Shown: positions 35,097 through 48,526 of the stretch, piece by piece
How the letters are laid out: every line of letters begins with the position of its first letter
How positions within the stretch are numbered: position 1 is the stretch's first letter
Source of the DNA: Nonomuraea maritima
GTDB lineage: Bacteria > Actinomycetota > Actinomycetes > Streptosporangiales > Streptosporangiaceae
Length of the DNA stretch: 64,000 bases
Direction of reading: 5' to 3'
Assembly (NCBI RefSeq): GCF_900100395.1
Contig: NZ_FNFB01000024.1
Location: forward strand, 1 to 64,000
Program-made: the position numbers and the translations under genes
Notes under the pieces: model-generated
Seen by the model: the letters and a program-made list of their open reading frames with translations, nothing else
Database searches by the model: none
What the model was told of the DNA's origin: nothing

Positions 35097-35224
35097 GAAT
35101 GTCCCTCCGCGCGCTCCCGTGCTTGCGCCGACGTTACCGCAGCGCAGTTCCCCGGCTGAAGCCCGGTTTCGTGGCACGGAAAACTCCCGGCACGGTCGAG
35201 ATCTTGTGACTTAGGGTTGTGCAT

Positions 35225-36352
35225 GTGCAGCCGGCACGAAAATTCACGAAGATCGTTCGTTTCTTCCGACGCCCTCGGGTTTTCGACGTCACGCTCGTGA
35301 CGGTGCTGTCCGTCCCGGGGCTGATCGGCATGATCAGCGTCTTCATGCAGGGCCAGACGCAGACAGCGCTGGGCGCGGCGCACTACCTGCTCGGTGTGCA
35401 ACTCCTGCTCATGCGCCGCGGCCGACCGGTCCTGACCGTCGCCCTGGTGACCGCGCTCGACGTCGCAGGCTTCGCCACGCAGCTCATCACGATCAACAGT
35501 TTGCAGTCGTACATCGCCTTCTACAGCCTGGGCCGCTACACGAGCGGCCGCGTGACCTGGGCGACGTCGCTCGCCGCCTACGCCGTCTACGCCGCGGCGA
35601 TGGAGATCTACCGGCCCCAGCGGGGCAACTGGCTGGGAATCCTGTTGATCATCGTCCTCTTCGTCGGTGCCGGGATGATCGAGCGGCTGCGGGCCGAGCT
35701 GAGCGCGCGTACCCGGCAGGAGATCGCGGACGCGGCCGTACGCGACGAGCGGCGGCGCATCGCGAGGGAGCTGCACGACGTGGTCGCCCACCACATCACC
35801 GTGATCAACGCCCTGGTCGGCGGCGCGCGGGCGACCCTCACCCCGGAGCAGCAGGTCACCAGGGACGCGCTGGAGAGCGCCGAGCAGACCGCGCGCCAGG
35901 CGATGGCCGAGATGCGCCACCTGCTCGACGTGTTACGGGCCGACGGCCGCGAGCGTCCCGACGCTGCCACCGGGGTCGGCGCCGACCGGCTGCCCGAGCT
36001 GGTCGAGGAGGCGAGGTCGGCCGGGCTGCCCACCGGCCTGACCGTGACCGGCGAACCGGTCGAGCTGCCCGCCGCCGTCGACCACGCCGTCTACCGGATC
36101 GTCCAGGAGGCCCTCACCAACACCCGCAAGCACGCGGAGGGGGCCAGGGCCGGCGTGCTGGTCACGTACGGGACGGAGGCCGTCGAGGTCGAGGTGCTCG
36201 ACGACGGCCGCTCGAAGGACGGCGGGACGCCGGGCTTCGGGCTCGACGGCATGGCCGAGCGGGTGGCGCTGTGCGGCGGCCGGCTGTCCACCGGGCCCCG
36301 GCCGGAGGGAGGCTTCCGCGTGCACGCCCGCATCCCCCTGGAGAAGACGTGA
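35225..36352 (+). CDS. Sensor histidine kinase (NarL/FixJ-type)
   Basis: This protein of 375 residues has four to five membrane helices in residues 18-150. The HisKA_3 dimerisation box is RRRIARELHDVVAHHITVIN with the phosphorylated histidine in LHDVV. A HATPase domain follows, with the N box VQEALTNTRKHAEG and G box GFGLDGM. TAGGGT ends 7 nt before the GTG at 35225, so the mRNA is probably leaderless; an in-frame GTG lies 6 nt earlier. Its stop overlaps the response regulator start by 4 nt. It likely controls the ABC exporter downstream. Confidence 0.93.
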   Translation: MQPARKFTKIVRFFRRPRVFDVTLVTVLSVPGLIGMISVFMQGQTQTALGAAHYLLGVQLLLMRRGRPVLTVALVTALDVAGFATQLITINSLQSYIAFYSLGRYTSGRVTWATSLAAYAVYAAAMEIYRPQRGNWLGILLIIVLFVGAGMIERLRAELSARTRQEIADAAVRDERRRIARELHDVVAHHITVINALVGGARATLTPEQQVTRDALESAEQTARQAMAEMRHLLDVLRADGRERPDAATGVGADRLPELVEEARSAGLPTGLTVTGEPVELPAAVDHAVYRIVQEALTNTRKHAEGARAGVLVTYGTEAVEVEVLDDGRSKDGGTPGFGLDGMAERVALCGGRLSTGPRPEGGFRVHARIPLEKT

Positions 36353-37002
36353 TCGAAGTACTGCTGGCAGACGACCACGCCCTGGTCCGCACGGGTTTCC
36401 GGCTGATGCTGGACGCGCAGCCCGACCTCGCCGTCGTGGGCGAGGCCGGCGACGGCGCGCAGGCGGTCGAGCTGTGCAGACGGCTGCGGCCGCACGTCGT
36501 GCTGATGGACCTGCACATGCCGACCCTCGACGGCGTGCGCGCCACCGAGCTGATCACCTCGGAGCTGCCCGGCGTGCGGGTGCTCGCGCTCAGCACGTTC
36601 GACCTGGACGAGAACGTCGTCGCGGCGCTGCGCGCGGGCGCCGACGGGTTCCTGCCGAAGGACGTCTCCCCCGAGGAACTGATCGAGGGCGTACGCGTGG
36701 TCCACCGCGGCGAGTCGGCCGTCGCCCCGCGCCTGCTGACCCGGCTGATCGGCACCTACGTGCGCGCCGCTCCCCCGGCCGCGGCGCCGGCCGCGCTGGA
36801 CGGGCTCACCGGGCGCGAGCGCGAGATCCTCGTGCTCATCGCCCGTGGCCGCTCGAACGCGGAGATCACGGCCGAGCTGCGGGTCTCCTCCTCGACCGTG
36901 AAGAACCACGTGACGAGCCTGTTCGCCAAGCTCGGCGTCCGCGACAGGGCGCAGGCCGTGATCGCCGCGTACGAGGCGGCGCTGATCCGCCCCGGCGAGT
37001 AG
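36349..37002 (+). CDS. LuxR-type response regulator
   Basis: This 217-residue protein has a receiver domain (VLLADDHALVRTGFRLML; phosphoacceptor Asp in VVLMDLHMPTLDG; Lys in GFLPKDVS) and a C-terminal LuxR/NarL helix-turn-helix (LTGREREILVLIARGRSNAE; STVKNHVTSLFAKLGVRDR). The GTG start overlaps the kinase stop (GTGA), so the two are a matched pair. Confidence 0.95.
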   Translation: MIEVLLADDHALVRTGFRLMLDAQPDLAVVGEAGDGAQAVELCRRLRPHVVLMDLHMPTLDGVRATELITSELPGVRVLALSTFDLDENVVAALRAGADGFLPKDVSPEELIEGVRVVHRGESAVAPRLLTRLIGTYVRAAPPAAAPAALDGLTGREREILVLIARGRSNAEITAELRVSSSTVKNHVTSLFAKLGVRDRAQAVIAAYEAALIRPGE

Positions 37003-37074
37003 GACCACGCTCCCAGCGCGAAGACCGTCCCCCGGCAGGAGGATTCCGGCGCCCGCCGGCGGGACGCTGGGTCC

Positions 37075-37965
37075 ATGACCGCGATCCGCGCAACGAACCT
37101 GAGCAAGCACTACGGCCGCACGGTCGCCGTGGCGGACCTGTCGTTCGACGTCGAACCGGGTCACGTCACCGGCTTCCTCGGCCCCAACGGCGCCGGCAAG
37201 TCGACCACCATGCGCATGATCCTCGGGCTCGACCGTCCGACCGGCGGCTCGGTGCTCGTGGACGGGCGACCGTACGAGGAGCTGCGCCACCCGCTGCGCA
37301 AGGTCGGCGCGCTGCTGGACGCCAAGGCCGTGCACGGCGGGCGCAGCGCCCGCGACCACCTGCTCGCCATCGCGCAGAGCAACGCCATCCCGGCCGCCCG
37401 CGTGACGGAGGTCCTGGAGCTCGTCGGCCTCGCCGCCGTCGCAGGACGCCGCGTCGGCGGCTTCTCCCTGGGGATGGCCCAGCGGCTGGGCATCGCCGCG
37501 GCGCTGCTCGGCGACCCGGAGATCCTGCTGTTCGACGAGCCGGTCAACGGGCTCGACCCGGACGGCATCCTGTGGATCCGCACGCTCATGCGCGACCTCG
37601 CCGCCGAGGGACGTGCGGTGTTCGTCTCCAGCCACCTCATGAGCGAGATGGCCCAGACCGCCGACCACCTCGTCGTCATCGGCAAGGGGCGGCTGATCGC
37701 CGACACGAGCGTGCGGGAGTTCATCGGGCGCAGCTCGCAGGGTCACGTACGGGTCAGGTCGCCGCGGCTCGCCGAGGTGGCAGAGCTGGTCAAGGTCGGC
37801 GAACTGCACGCCGACCACCTGCGGGTGACCGCGATGAGCCCGCTGGAGATCGGCACGCTGACCGCACGGGCCGGGATCCCCCTGGAGGAGCTCACGTACG
37901 TGCGGCCGTCGCTGGAGGCCGCGTACATGGAACTGACCAAGGACAGCCTGGAGTACACCTCATGA
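37075..37965 (+). CDS. ABC transporter ATP-binding protein
   Basis: This 296-residue ATPase has Walker A GPNGAGKSTTMRM, a signature loop RVGGFSLGMAQRLGIA and Walker B ILLFDEPVNGLDPDGILW. It resembles the antibiotic and bacteriocin exporter subgroup. A purine-rich site precedes the ATG, 72 nt after the response regulator. Its stop overlaps the permease start (ATGA). Confidence 0.94.
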   Translation: MTAIRATNLSKHYGRTVAVADLSFDVEPGHVTGFLGPNGAGKSTTMRMILGLDRPTGGSVLVDGRPYEELRHPLRKVGALLDAKAVHGGRSARDHLLAIAQSNAIPAARVTEVLELVGLAAVAGRRVGGFSLGMAQRLGIAAALLGDPEILLFDEPVNGLDPDGILWIRTLMRDLAAEGRAVFVSSHLMSEMAQTADHLVVIGKGRLIADTSVREFIGRSSQGHVRVRSPRLAEVAELVKVGELHADHLRVTAMSPLEIGTLTARAGIPLEELTYVRPSLEAAYMELTKDSLEYTS

Positions 37966-38702
37966 TCGACATCCTCAGGTCCGAATGGACCAAGATCCGC
38001 TCGGTGCGTTCCACGGTGTGGACCCTCGCGGTCACGGTCGTGCTGATGCTGGGCCTCGCCGCCCTGATGGCGACCGCTGCACGCAACAACGCGGCCGTAC
38101 CTCTCACGTTCGCTCAGACGATCCAGATGAGCCTGGCGGGCGGGCTGTTCGCGTCAGTGGCCATGGCCACCCTTGGCGTACTGGTGATCTCCAGCGAGTA
38201 CCGCACCGGAGGCATCCGCACGTCACTCATGGCCGTGCCCGACCGGCTGCGGCTGCTGACCGCCAAGGTCGTGGTGTTCTCGGCGATCGCGCTGGTCGTC
38301 TCCGTGGCCGCCTCGGCGGGCGCGGTGGGCGTCGGCCTCGCGATCATCACGCCGCCGTCGTCCGAGGTCGGCGAGATCGTCCGGGCGGTGCTCGGGTCGG
38401 GCCTCTACCTGGCCGCGTGCGGGCTGTTCGGACTGGGCCTCGGCACGCTCGTCAGGCACACGCCCGGCGCGATCGTGTCGGCCATGGCGCTGATGCTGGT
38501 GCTGCCCCCGCTGGCGAACCAGCTTCCCGGCGAGTGGGGCAGGGTCGTCGCCGACCACTTCACCACGAACGCCGGCACCCTGGTCGTGTTCGGCACCGAG
38601 AACTCCTCCCTCGGGCCGTGGAGCGGCTTCGGAGTGTACCTCGGGTGGATCGCCGTCACCCTGGCCGCCGGAGCGGTCCTCCTGCGGCGGCGCGACGCCT
38701 GA
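37962..38702 (+). CDS. ABC-2 type transporter permease
   Basis: This 246-residue protein has six hydrophobic helices and starts MIDILRSEWTKIRSVRSTVW, the typical N-terminus of actinobacterial ABC-2 permeases. It pairs with the ATPase encoded just upstream. With the kinase and regulator it makes a four-gene sensing and efflux unit, the usual context for peptide or antibiotic resistance. Confidence 0.9.
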   Translation: MIDILRSEWTKIRSVRSTVWTLAVTVVLMLGLAALMATAARNNAAVPLTFAQTIQMSLAGGLFASVAMATLGVLVISSEYRTGGIRTSLMAVPDRLRLLTAKVVVFSAIALVVSVAASAGAVGVGLAIITPPSSEVGEIVRAVLGSGLYLAACGLFGLGLGTLVRHTPGAIVSAMALMLVLPPLANQLPGEWGRVVADHFTTNAGTLVVFGTENSSLGPWSGFGVYLGWIAVTLAAGAVLLRRRDA

Positions 38703-38707
38703 CGAGC

Positions 38708-39502
38708 TCAGCCGGAGGCCAGCTCGCGGCCGCGGTCGCGGGCGGCCTCGATGGCGGCCAGGAACGCCGCCCGCACCTTGTGCCGTTCGAGCTCGGCGAT
38801 GGCGGCGATGGTCGTGCCGCCCGGCGAGGTGACGGCCTCGCGCAGGATCACCGGATGCTCGCCCGAGTCACGCAGCATGACGGCCGCCCCGACGATCGAC
38901 TGGGTGACCATGTCGAGCGCGGCGGCCCTCGGCATGCCGAGCAGGATGCCGGCGTCGACCATGGCCTCGACCAGGTAGAAGAAGTAGGCGGGCCCGCTGC
39001 CCGACAGCGCTGTGGCGGCATCCTGCTGCGCCTCGGGGATGCGCAGCACCTTGCCGACCGGCCGCAGCAGGGCCTCGGTGCGCTGGAGGTGCTCCTCGCC
39101 CGCGTGCGCCCCGGCCGAGACGACGCTCATCGCCTCGTCGAACCTGATCGGCGTATTGGACATCACCCGCACCACCGGCACCTCGACCCCGAGCCGCTGC
39201 TCCACGAACGACGTCGTGATGCCGGCCGCGGCCGTGATCACCAGCTGATCGGGCGACACGTACGGAGCGATCTCGGCCAGCAGGGCCGCCATGTCCTGCG
39301 GTTTGACGGCCAGGATCAGGGTGGTGGCCGCCTTGGCCGCCTCGGGGTTGGCCGCGGCGCGCACGCCGTAGGTCTCGCGCAGTGCCTCCGCCCGCTCGGC
39401 CCTGCGGGCGGTCACCATGATCTCGCCCGGCTGGAGGCCCGCGCGCAGCAGCCCGGACAGCAGGGCCTCGCCCATCTTGCCGGTGCCCAATATCGCGATC
39501 AT
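38708..39502 (-). CDS. proC: Pyrroline-5-carboxylate reductase
   Basis: This 264-residue enzyme reduces pyrroline-5-carboxylate to proline. The N-terminal NADPH motif is AILGTGKMGEALLSGLL, and the C-terminal family signature is TSPGGTTIAAIAELERHKVR. GAGGGA precedes the ATG. It is convergent with the ABC permease (5-nt gap) and downstream of proline dehydrogenase on the same strand, so opposite ends of proline metabolism are adjacent. Confidence 0.95.
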   Translation of the reverse strand: MIAILGTGKMGEALLSGLLRAGLQPGEIMVTARRAERAEALRETYGVRAAANPEAAKAATTLILAVKPQDMAALLAEIAPYVSPDQLVITAAAGITTSFVEQRLGVEVPVVRVMSNTPIRFDEAMSVVSAGAHAGEEHLQRTEALLRPVGKVLRIPEAQQDAATALSGSGPAYFFYLVEAMVDAGILLGMPRAAALDMVTQSIVGAAVMLRDSGEHPVILREAVTSPGGTTIAAIAELERHKVRAAFLAAIEAARDRGRELASG

Positions 39503-39548
39503 CTTCGTGTCCCTCGATGAATACTGCCTGGTCTGGCAGCCTATCCGG

Positions 39549-40442
39549 CTAGCGGCGGGACACCAGGGACCGCAGGAAGAAGGCCAGGTTCCCGGGACGT
39601 TCCGCGAGACGGCGCACGAGGTAGGGGTACCAGTCGTCGCCGTACGGCACGTAGACCCGCATGCGCGCGCCGAGCTGCGCCTGGCGGGCCTGCTCGGCGG
39701 GGCGCACGCCGTACAGCATCTGGAGCTCGTAGCCCGTCTGGTCGCGGCCGTCGAGCACCGCGAGCGTGGCCGCGATGCGCAGCAGCCGCGGGTCGTGGGT
39801 GGCCACCATGGGATAGCAGGTGCCCGCCATCAGCACTCTCAGGCACCGGACGAACGAGCGGTCGATGTCGGCCCGCCTGGCGTAGGCGCCCGGGGCGGTG
39901 TAGGCGCCCTTGCACAGGCGTACGCGGGCGCCGCTGAGCTTCTCGCAGCGATCGAGCGAGTCGGGCAGGTACGCCTGCACGACCACGCCCACGTCGGGAT
40001 GCTCGCGCCGCAGGGCCGTGTGGACGGCGTGCAGGCCGGCGACGGTGTCGTGCTCCTCGGCGTCGAGCGTCACCGTGAGGCCCCTCGCCGCCGCGGCGGC
40101 ACAGATGCGGTCGGCGTGGCCGAGCGCGAGCCGCTGCGACAGCCGCAGGCCGAGCGCGGTGAGCTTGACCGACACGTCGGCGCCCGCGGGCAGCCGGTCG
40201 AGCAGCGACAGGTAAGCGCCGACGGCGGCCTCGGCCCCCTCCTCGTCGGTGACCTCCTCGCCGAGACGGGCGACGGTGACGAGCAGCCCCTTACGGGTCA
40301 GCTCCTGGACCGTGGCGGCCGCGTCGCCGGCGCCGCGGCCTGCGACGTACCGGGCGACCACGTCGGCGGTCAGCGGTGAGGTGGTGACGAGCCGCTCGGC
40401 GCGTCGGCTCTTCGAGAGGGCGAGCATGGCCTGACGGAGCAC
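39549..40442 (-). CDS. Proline dehydrogenase
   Basis: This 297-residue FAD enzyme oxidises proline to pyrroline-5-carboxylate. The TIM-barrel blocks are DVSVKLTALGLRLSQRLAL, VTLDAEEHDTV, VVVQAYLPDSLDR and VRLCKGAY, with the C-terminal YELQMLYGVRP and RVYVPYGDDWYPYLVRRLAE. It is the stand-alone (PutB-like) form without a dehydrogenase domain. TAGGGT ends 7 nt before the GTG at 40442 (VLRQAML), which I take as the start; the frame is open to 40496. The mRNA is probably leaderless. Confidence 0.93.
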   Translation of the reverse strand: MLRQAMLALSKSRRAERLVTTSPLTADVVARYVAGRGAGDAAATVQELTRKGLLVTVARLGEEVTDEEGAEAAVGAYLSLLDRLPAGADVSVKLTALGLRLSQRLALGHADRICAAAAARGLTVTLDAEEHDTVAGLHAVHTALRREHPDVGVVVQAYLPDSLDRCEKLSGARVRLCKGAYTAPGAYARRADIDRSFVRCLRVLMAGTCYPMVATHDPRLLRIAATLAVLDGRDQTGYELQMLYGVRPAEQARQAQLGARMRVYVPYGDDWYPYLVRRLAERPGNLAFFLRSLVSRR

Positions 40443-40569
40443 GCCCTCCACCCTAACCGCCACCCCCGCCCAACGGCGATCATCAATCCACCGCACGCCG
40501 CCCCATCCGCGCGCCGACCCAGGGGACGCGCACGATCACCGACGCGTGCCGGGTGCGATCACTCCGCTC

Positions 40570-40627
40570 GCTGAACCAGGCACGCGCGTGCTCATCGATC
40601 CCGGGGGCGCTGAACCAGGCGCGCGTG
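40570..40627. repeat. Two copies of a 19-21 bp repeat upstream of the lipoprotein gene
   Basis: GCTGAACCAGGCACGCGCGTG at 40570-40590 recurs as GCTGAACCAGGCGCGCGTG at 40609-40627, 39 bases apart. They lie just before the lipoprotein start and may be an operator pair or part of the same short-repeat family as the one at 41.1-41.6 kb. Confidence 0.5.
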
Positions 40628-40644
40628 TGATCCGTCCTAGGGGT

Positions 40645-41109
40645 ATGCGGACTTTGACAGCGACTCTCCTCGCCGGTCTGGTGCTCGCGGCGGGATGCGG
40701 CACGCAGTCCCCGCCGGCCGCGCCCACCTCTGCGACGCCCGAACGGCCGCCGGTCGTGTCCAGCCCGGCCGCCGACTCCACGTCCCCCATCCCTCCCGAG
40801 ACCCCTCAGCCGGTCAAGCCGGTGGGCAATGCGGTCAACGTCCACAAGATCGCCTGGCGTACGGCCAAGCCCGTCGCGGGGGGCAAGCAGGTGCGGCTCG
40901 TCTGGTGGTCCGGCGTGGCGCCCTGCACGGTGCTCGACCGCGTCGCGGTGAAGGAGACCAGGAAGACCGTCACCATCACCCTGTACGAGGGCACGGCCCC
41001 GCAGGCCAGGAACATGTCCTGCATCATGATCGCCGTCGAGAAGACGACGACCGTCACCCTGAAGCAGCCCCTCGGCAACCGCAAACTGGTGAACGGCGGC
41101 AAGCCCTGA
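40645..41109 (+). CDS. Putative lipoprotein
   Basis: This protein of 154 residues has a lipobox signal (ATLLAGLVLAAGC, cysteine near residue 18). A Pro/Ser/Thr-rich linker of about 40 residues precedes a beta-rich domain (VRLVWWSGVAPCTVLDRVAV; TVTITLYEGTAPQARNMSCI) with two cysteines that could form a disulfide. AGGGG precedes the ATG at 40645. The family is not recognised; related small lipoproteins are common in Streptosporangiaceae. Confidence 0.75.
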   Translation: MRTLTATLLAGLVLAAGCGTQSPPAAPTSATPERPPVVSSPAADSTSPIPPETPQPVKPVGNAVNVHKIAWRTAKPVAGGKQVRLVWWSGVAPCTVLDRVAVKETRKTVTITLYEGTAPQARNMSCIMIAVEKTTTVTLKQPLGNRKLVNGGKP

Positions 41110-41139
41110 CGAAGCCCGCCAACGCGCGACCGCCGGACC

Positions 41140-41587
41140 AAGGAACGCATCCGCGCCCATGAGCCCGTGACCCCGGACCGGCCAGGACCCCGACGGCGTT
41201 CGCCCCAGGCGCGCGAACGCCGAACCGGGTGCGCTCATGAGCCCCCCGGAACTCACCGGCCACGGTCGGCGTTCTTCAGGCGTGCGATCGCCACGCCCCA
41301 CCCTCCCAAGGATCACAAATACGGCGGCGATGCCCCAGATGTGCGGACGCCGAACCCGGGGAATGCTCTGCGCTCATGAGCTGTACCCAACCCCCCGAAA
41401 CCGGCCGGAAGTACGGCGGCGAAGCCCCCACACGTGCGGACACCCCCCAAAAAAAGACCGTCGGGAGTACGGGCGCCGAAGCTCCCGCGTGTGCGGCCGC
41501 CCCACCCCCAAATCCGCCCGGAAGTACGGCGGCGAAGCCCCGCGTGTGCGGGCGCCCGATTCCGGGAATGGTTTTGCGCTCATGAGG
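41140..41587. repeat. Imperfect direct-repeat cluster upstream of dnaK
   Basis: Four copies of a unit around GTACGGCGGCGAAGCCCC followed by CGTGTGCGG begin at about 41319, 41411, 41467 and 41524; the last three are 56-57 bases apart. Between them a second motif, GGGAATG then TGCGCTCATGAG, occurs ending at 41380 and 41586, with partial TGCGCTCATGAG at about 41230 and 41152. The spacers are short and homologous, so this is not CRISPR. No gene fits in the 570 bases from 41110 to 41680. Confidence 0.75.
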
Positions 41588-41588
41588 G

Positions 41589-41607
41589 TTGAGTCGGGTA
41601 GGCTCAA
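41589..41607. promoter_or_regulatory. HspR operator (HAIR box 1)
   Basis: TTGAGT and GCTCAA are separated by 7 nt, a near match to the HspR-associated inverted repeat CTTGAGT-N7-ACTCAAG. It lies just upstream of the dnaK -35 box. HspR is encoded in the same operon. Confidence 0.8.
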
Positions 41608-41612
41608 GTCGT

Positions 41613-43545
<1,933 letters not shown>

Positions 43546-43546
<1 letters not shown>

Positions 43547-44142
43547 TGCCGCGGAGTGAGAACGGACACGACGAGCCGGTGATCCGCGACAACCGCAAGA
43601 TCGACCCGGAGACGGGCCAGGTCAAGGAGCACGCCTCCGCGGAGCAGGCGGCCGAGCAGCCGCCGGCCGCGGAGGCCGGCTCCGGCGAGCTGGCGGCCCA
43701 GCTCGCCGAGCGCACCGCCGACCTGCAGCGTCTCCAGGCCGAGTACGTGAACTACCGCAAGCGCGTCGAACGCGACCGCGTCGCGGTCAAGGAGCAGGCG
43801 GTCGCCGGAACGCTCATGGAGTTGCTGCCCGTGCTCGACGACATCGGCAGGGCACGCGACCACGGCGAGCTCACGGGTGGCTTCGCGAAGGTTGCCGAGT
43901 CGCTGGAGGCGGCGGTCGGCAAGCTGGGGCTCACCCCGTTCGGGCAGAAGGGCGACCCCTTCGACCCGACGGTCCACGAGGCGCTGATGCACAGCTACTC
44001 GTCGGACGTGACCGAGCCCACCGCGATCGAGGTGCTGCAGCCCGGCTACCGCATGGGCGACCGGGTGCTGCGCCCGGCGCGCGTGGCCGTCGCCGAGCCC
44101 GAGGACGCTCCCGCGGCGTCCCATGACGAAGAAGAAAACTGA
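43546..44142 (+). CDS. grpE: Nucleotide exchange factor GrpE
   Basis: This protein of 198 residues drives ADP release from DnaK. A disordered N-terminal 45 residues are followed by a long helix (ELAAQLAERTADLQRLQAEY) and the GrpE signature near the C-terminus (VLQPGYRMGDRVLRPARVAV). The ATG overlaps the dnaK stop (TGATG); a GTG 3 nt upstream is an alternative. It is coupled to dnaK. Confidence 0.95.
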
Positions 44143-44164
44143 CAGCGAGGACGAAGGGCCGTAG

Positions 44165-45340
44165 ATGAGCACCAAGGACTACCTGGAGAAGGATTACTAC
44201 GCCGTCCTTGGTGTGCCCAAGTCCGCCACCGCCGACGAGATCAAGAAGGCGTACCGCAAGCTGGCCCGCCAGTACCACCCCGACAGCAACCAGGGCGACC
44301 CGACCAAAGAGGCCAAGTTCAAGGAGGTCTCTGAGGCGTACGACGTCCTGTCCGACAGCAAGCGCCGCAAGGAGTACGACGAGGCGCGCACGCTGTTCGG
44401 CTCCGGGGTGGGCGGCCAGCGGGCCGGCGGTGGCGGTTTCCCGTTCGACTTCGGCGACCTGTTCGGCGGCACCGGGCAGGGCACGGGCGGCGGCGCGGGC
44501 GAGCGGCTCGGCGACCTGTTCGGCGGGATCTTCAACCGGGGCGGCACCACCACCCGCCCCGGCGCGACCACCAGGCCGCGGCGCGGCCAGGACGTCGAGT
44601 CCGAGGTCACGCTGTCGTTCACCGAAGCGGCGCAGGGCACGACCGTGTCGCTCCGGCTGACCAGCTCCGCCGCCTGCACGGCGTGCAGCGGCACCGGCGC
44701 CAAGGCGGGCACGACCCCGAGGGTCTGCCCCACCTGTGAGGGCACCGGCGCGGCCAGCCGCAACCTCGGCAACTTCGCCTTCTCCGAGCCCTGCCGCGAC
44801 TGCAAGGGCCGCGGGCTGATCGTGGACGACCCCTGCCCCGTGTGCGAGGGCAACGGCCGGGCCAAGAGCACCCGTACGATCCAGGCCCGCATCCCGGCGG
44901 GCGTGGCCGACGGCCAGCGCGTCAAGCTCAAGGGCAAGGGCGCGCCCGGCGAGAACGGCGGCCCTGCGGGCGACCTGTACATCGTGACGCACGTCAAGCC
45001 GCACCCGGTGTTCGGCAGGGCGGGCGACAACCTGACCGTCACCGTCCCGGTGACGTTCACGGAGGCCGCGCTCGGGGCCGAGATCAAGGTGCCGGTGCTG
45101 GGCGGTCTGCCGGTCACGTTGCGCATTCCGCCGGGCACGCCCAACGGGCGCACCTTCCGTGTCCGCGGCAGGGGCGTCACCCGCAAGGACGGCACCAAGG
45201 GCGACCTGCTCGCCACGGTCGAGGTGGTGGTGCCGCAGACGCTCGACGACAAGTCACGTGAGCTGCTGAACGAGTTCAGCACCGCCACCGCGGGAGAGGA
45301 CCCGCGCGCCGAGCTCATTCAGCGAGCCAGAAGCGAGTGA
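44165..45340 (+). CDS. dnaJ: Chaperone protein DnaJ
   Basis: This 391-residue Hsp40 has the J domain with HPD ([14 protein letters not shown]), a Gly/Phe-rich linker, four zinc-finger repeats ([32 protein letters not shown]) and the C-terminal substrate domain. It is the type I form, as encoded second in many actinobacterial dnaK operons. It delivers substrates to DnaK and stimulates its ATPase. The gap to hspR is 4 nt. Confidence 0.97.
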   Translation: MSTKDYLEKDYYAVLGVPKSATADEIKKAYRKLARQYHPDSNQGDPTKEAKFKEVSEAYDVLSDSKRRKEYDEARTLFGSGVGGQRAGGGGFPFDFGDLFGGTGQGTGGGAGERLGDLFGGIFNRGGTTTRPGATTRPRRGQDVESEVTLSFTEAAQGTTVSLRLTSSAACTACSGTGAKAGTTPRVCPTCEGTGAASRNLGNFAFSEPCRDCKGRGLIVDDPCPVCEGNGRAKSTRTIQARIPAGVADGQRVKLKGKGAPGENGGPAGDLYIVTHVKPHPVFGRAGDNLTVTVPVTFTEAALGAEIKVPVLGGLPVTLRIPPGTPNGRTFRVRGRGVTRKDGTKGDLLATVEVVVPQTLDDKSRELLNEFSTATAGEDPRAELIQRARSE

Positions 45341-45344
45341 GCCG

Positions 45345-45695
45345 ATGGACGCCAACTACTTCGACCTGTCAGACGACACGCCTGTCTATGTGATCTCGGT
45401 GGCCGCGCAGCTGTCGGGGCTCCACCCGCAGACGCTGCGTCAGTACGACCGGCTCGGGCTGGTGAGTCCAGGACGCACCGCGGGGCGCGGCCGCCTCTAC
45501 TCCACGAGAGACATCATCCAGCTCCGCGAGGTGCAGCGGCTCTCCCAGGAGGAGGGCATCAACCTCGCGGGCATCAAGCGGATCCTGGAGCTCGAGAACG
45601 AGGCCCTGCGCCTGCGCGAAGAGGTTCACCGTCTGCGCGCCGAGATGAGCATGGTCCGAGCGCTGATCCGCTACGAGCTTCCACCGGGGGCCTGA
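45345..45695 (+). CDS. hspR: Heat-shock repressor HspR
   Basis: This 116-residue MerR-family repressor starts with the winged helix [20 protein letters not shown] and wing [16 protein letters not shown], followed by a coiled coil ([19 protein letters not shown]) for dimerisation. In Streptomyces, HspR with DnaK binds HAIR sites before dnaK, clpB and lon. Two such boxes flank the promoter of this operon, so feedback is visible within the window. Confidence 0.95.
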   Translation: MDANYFDLSDDTPVYVISVAAQLSGLHPQTLRQYDRLGLVSPGRTAGRGRLYSTRDIIQLREVQRLSQEEGINLAGIKRILELENEALRLREEVHRLRAEMSMVRALIRYELPPGA

Positions 45696-45700
45696 ACGAC

Positions 45701-48271
<2,571 letters not shown>

Positions 48272-48289
48272 CCGCCAACACCCCGGATC

Positions 48290-48319
48290 GCGCCCCACCC
48301 GCTCATGCGGGCGGGGCGC
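48290..48319 (+). terminator. Terminator of the chaperone operon
   Basis: The 13-nt arms GCGCCCCACCCGC and GCGGGCGGGGCGC (one mismatch) enclose a TCAT loop, 18 nt after the clpB stop and followed by TGCCGTTTCGT. Confidence 0.8.
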
Positions 48320-48526
48320 TGCCGTTTCGTGCGTGGAGGGCCGCCCGTGGCGCGGTGAGGTGTGGTGGGGGTGTGGGTGTGTCAATGGAGCGTGTCGAGG
48401 CGCGGTGATCGTCCGGGGCGTTGGGTAAGGTTCGCTTCACCCTTCGGGCAAGCCGCGCTCGCCCCTCGCAGCACGTGACTACGGTCCCATTCCGTCAGAT
48501 CAGCGAATCGATCAGAGGGACGTGCA

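Noticed and set aside
40483-41316. A 277-codon minus-strand frame across the lipoprotein gene and repeats
   Set aside because: The lipobox, ribosome site and codon use favour the plus-strand gene. The frame is prolonged by the short repeats.
41319-41570. Repeat cluster considered as a CRISPR array
   Set aside because: Units are imperfect, spacing is uneven (92, 56 and 57 bases), the intervals are homologous to each other, and no cas gene is present.
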